DNA from: Halosolutus amylolyticus
GTDB taxonomy: Archaea; Halobacteriota; Halobacteria; Halobacteriales; Natrialbaceae
Direction: 5' to 3'
Length of the DNA: 64,000 nucleotides
NCBI RefSeq assembly: GCF_023566055.1
Contig: NZ_JALIQP010000004.1
Span: 186,001-250,000 of the forward strand
This document shows positions 62,646 to 64,000 of this stretch, piece after piece. Each line of letters opens with the position of its first letter. Position 1 is the stretch's first letter. The notes under the pieces were generated by a model. It searched no databases. It was not told where the DNA came from and saw only the letters and a program-made list of their open reading frames with translations. The position numbers and the translations under genes are program-made.

Positions 62646-63737
62646 CTATCGGGGACGCACGTCGTACTCGACGTCTACCTCGGCGGTACCGGACAATTTG
62701 AAATCGGCGATCGTTCCGTCGAACCAGTATGCGTCTACCGCACCTGCGTCGACGAAGCCTTCGACGGTGGAGTCGTCGATCGTGTCCGCCCTGTCGATCG
62801 AAGCGTCCCGGTACTCCGACTTGCTCACGTCGCCGTCGATCGTAAACGAATACCTGCTCTGGCTCGATGCGTCGGTTCCGTCGAACACGATCGCGTGTGG
62901 AAGCGTCACCTCACCGGTGTAGTCTTCGGGGTCGATCCGCTGGTCGTCGAGGTAGACGTGCGTGCCGCCCTCGCGGAACGTGAATTCGACGAGTTTACCT
63001 GACAACTGGTACCGGTGAACGTCGCGTTCGATCGTCCCTTTGGCGCGCCCCCCGGAGACGACCGTCGCGTCGTCGCCTTCGAGCACCTCGATCGAACCGT
63101 CCGTGGCGAGGTCGTATTCCGAGTGCGTGCCGTTACCGACGATCGTCACCACATGCGATTGCTCGCTGCCGTATTCGGCCGGATCCACCCGTTCACCGTT
63201 GACGGAAACGCGCGCCTGCCCGTCGACGGTGAGTTCTTCGAGGTCGCCGCTAAAGCGGTACGCGTCGCGCCATCCGGTGACGGTCCCGGTAACGCGGCCA
63301 CCGTCGATCGTATCCGCGTCACTGACGGACGCGCCGCCGTAGGTCGATTGTTCTACATCACCGGTAACGGTGAACTCGTACAGGCTCTCACCGGTGGTGC
63401 CGACACCGTCGAAAAGGATCGTATTTTCTAGCGGCGCATCTTCTGTCGGTTCCTCGTTGCCGGTCCCGTCGGTTCCGTCCTGCGTTCCACCGTACGCAGT
63501 CGTTCCGTATCCTCCCACCCCGTATCCGTCGTTCGTCTCCGACGCCGAGGCGGTTCCTGCAACGATCGGGATCGCGCTCATCCCAAGCAATCTGAGGACC
63601 GATCGTCGCTCAAGGCTTGATGGAGGTTCCGGTTGATTCCGCGTTGCGTTGTCGCCGTTCGGTTCTCCCGTGAACGTGTTCTGAGTTCTATCGATCGCGT
63701 CGTGCCGGGTCGTCGAACGGTCGCGTTCGGATACCAT
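62646..63737 (-). CDS. Exported protein with three internal repeats
   Basis: The 363-residue protein has a Tat signal after a polar N-terminus (ERRSVLRLLGMSAIPIVAGTASA) and a GYGVGGYGTTAYGG linker. Three beta-rich repeats of about 80-85 residues follow. They begin NTILFDGVGTTGESLYEFTV, VVTIVGNGTHSEYDLATDGS and AIVFDGTDASSQSRYSFTID. Each has a later Dx(T/S)(I/V) turn and a DxxRFSGDLxEL- or YQLSGKLVEF-type strand. It is probably a surface beta-sandwich protein; the ligand is unknown. The GC-poor upstream region holds a TATA-like ATATATCT. Confidence 0.85.
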   Translation of the reverse strand: MVSERDRSTTRHDAIDRTQNTFTGEPNGDNATRNQPEPPSSLERRSVLRLLGMSAIPIVAGTASASETNDGYGVGGYGTTAYGGTQDGTDGTGNEEPTEDAPLENTILFDGVGTTGESLYEFTVTGDVEQSTYGGASVSDADTIDGGRVTGTVTGWRDAYRFSGDLEELTVDGQARVSVNGERVDPAEYGSEQSHVVTIVGNGTHSEYDLATDGSIEVLEGDDATVVSGGRAKGTIERDVHRYQLSGKLVEFTFREGGTHVYLDDQRIDPEDYTGEVTLPHAIVFDGTDASSQSRYSFTIDGDVSKSEYRDASIDRADTIDDSTVEGFVDAGAVDAYWFDGTIADFKLSGTAEVDVEYDVRPR

Positions 63738-64000
63738 GTCTCGAGAGAGATATATTCACGTGTTCCTGTCTGATCATAGTCGATGGTATACACATAGACT
63801 GACTTTTTATGGGCAACTGAATTTCAATCGATCCGTTCGTTCCTACTGGCGCGTCGAGAAGCAAGTGCTGAGCCCCGATCGCATGAGAAAATGAATCTTC
63901 CGTAACAGGGCCGTTCGACGAAGACGGAGCTACGTTCAGATCGCTACATGGAGAATCGTACAAGTGAGGACTGACCGCCGTGGTATTCGGTGAACGGCGA

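Noticed and set aside
62404-62922. Plus-strand frame of 172 codons near the secreted repeat protein
   Set aside because: Its second half is antisense to the secreted protein's gene, and codon use is not typical of halophilic coding DNA.

Overview
The window is haloarchaeal chromosome. Proteins are strongly acidic. The DNA is very GC-rich in coding regions. Many genes have a TATA-like box about 27-33 bases before the start codon and no Shine-Dalgarno sequence, the usual leaderless layout of halophilic archaea. Family content agrees: HTH-10 (bacterio-opsin activator type) regulators, HalX and HalOD1 domains, DUF7344-like winged helices, Tat lipoproteins, an orphan SPPY DNA methylase, RadB, B12-dependent ribonucleotide reductase, and an intron-containing elongator tRNA-Met. 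I would place it in the Natrialbales-like haloarchaea, but the genus is a guess. Most of the window is ordinary core or shell chromosome. Coding is dense, and many neighbours overlap by 4 bases.

Region by region. 1-4.5 kb: a coiled-coil protein cut by the window edge, a RecA-like ATPase with a damaged P-loop, then an operon of a TIM-barrel PEP-hydrolase-like protein, a cupin and a UPF0261/Tm-1-like protein. 4.5-9 kb: a more AT-rich accessory stretch with two DUF7344-like regulators, one HTH-10 regulator, a tandem GNAT protein, a small membrane protein and several copies of an imperfect intergenic repeat. 9-18.2 kb: GHMP kinase, glycosyltransferase, CobW GTPase, formaldehyde dehydrogenase, YqeC and MobA, IlvD, and four small proteins. 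18-21.5 kb: exported or lipid-anchored proteins that may form a metal-handling surface cluster. 21.5-31 kb: FAD synthase, a JAMM protein, a hot-dog protein, a RecJ-like DHH protein, MutY, and transporters. 31-40 kb: an acidic membrane protein, an orphan DNA methylase, gamma-glutamyltransferase, a large multi-PAS/GAF HTH-10 regulator, and a LolA-like lipoprotein. 40-42 kb: an HTH/MazF-like two-gene cassette lying inside a broken array of tRNA-Met 3'-end repeats, followed by the tRNA-Met gene. 42-49 kb: DUF7115-like and DUF5830-like proteins, a HalX response regulator, and class II ribonucleotide reductase. 49-53.4 kb: trpDFEG. 53.5 kb: tRNA-Val with its own 3'-end repeat and a large hairpin. 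54-64 kb: histidine kinase, BrkB-like, CAP-domain and lycopene-cyclase-domain proteins, a CBS protein with a ribosome-hibernation-like tail, RadB beside an RNase H-fold protein, and a secreted protein with three repeats.

The strongest candidates for something undescribed are: (a) repeat arrays made of tRNA 3' ends plus hairpins whose stems covary, one of them interrupted by a toxin-antitoxin-like cassette; (b) a dispersed double palindrome at gene ends; (c) the split Tm-1-like operon with a cupin between its halves; and (d) several tiny zinc-binding or membrane proteins, some backed by promoters.
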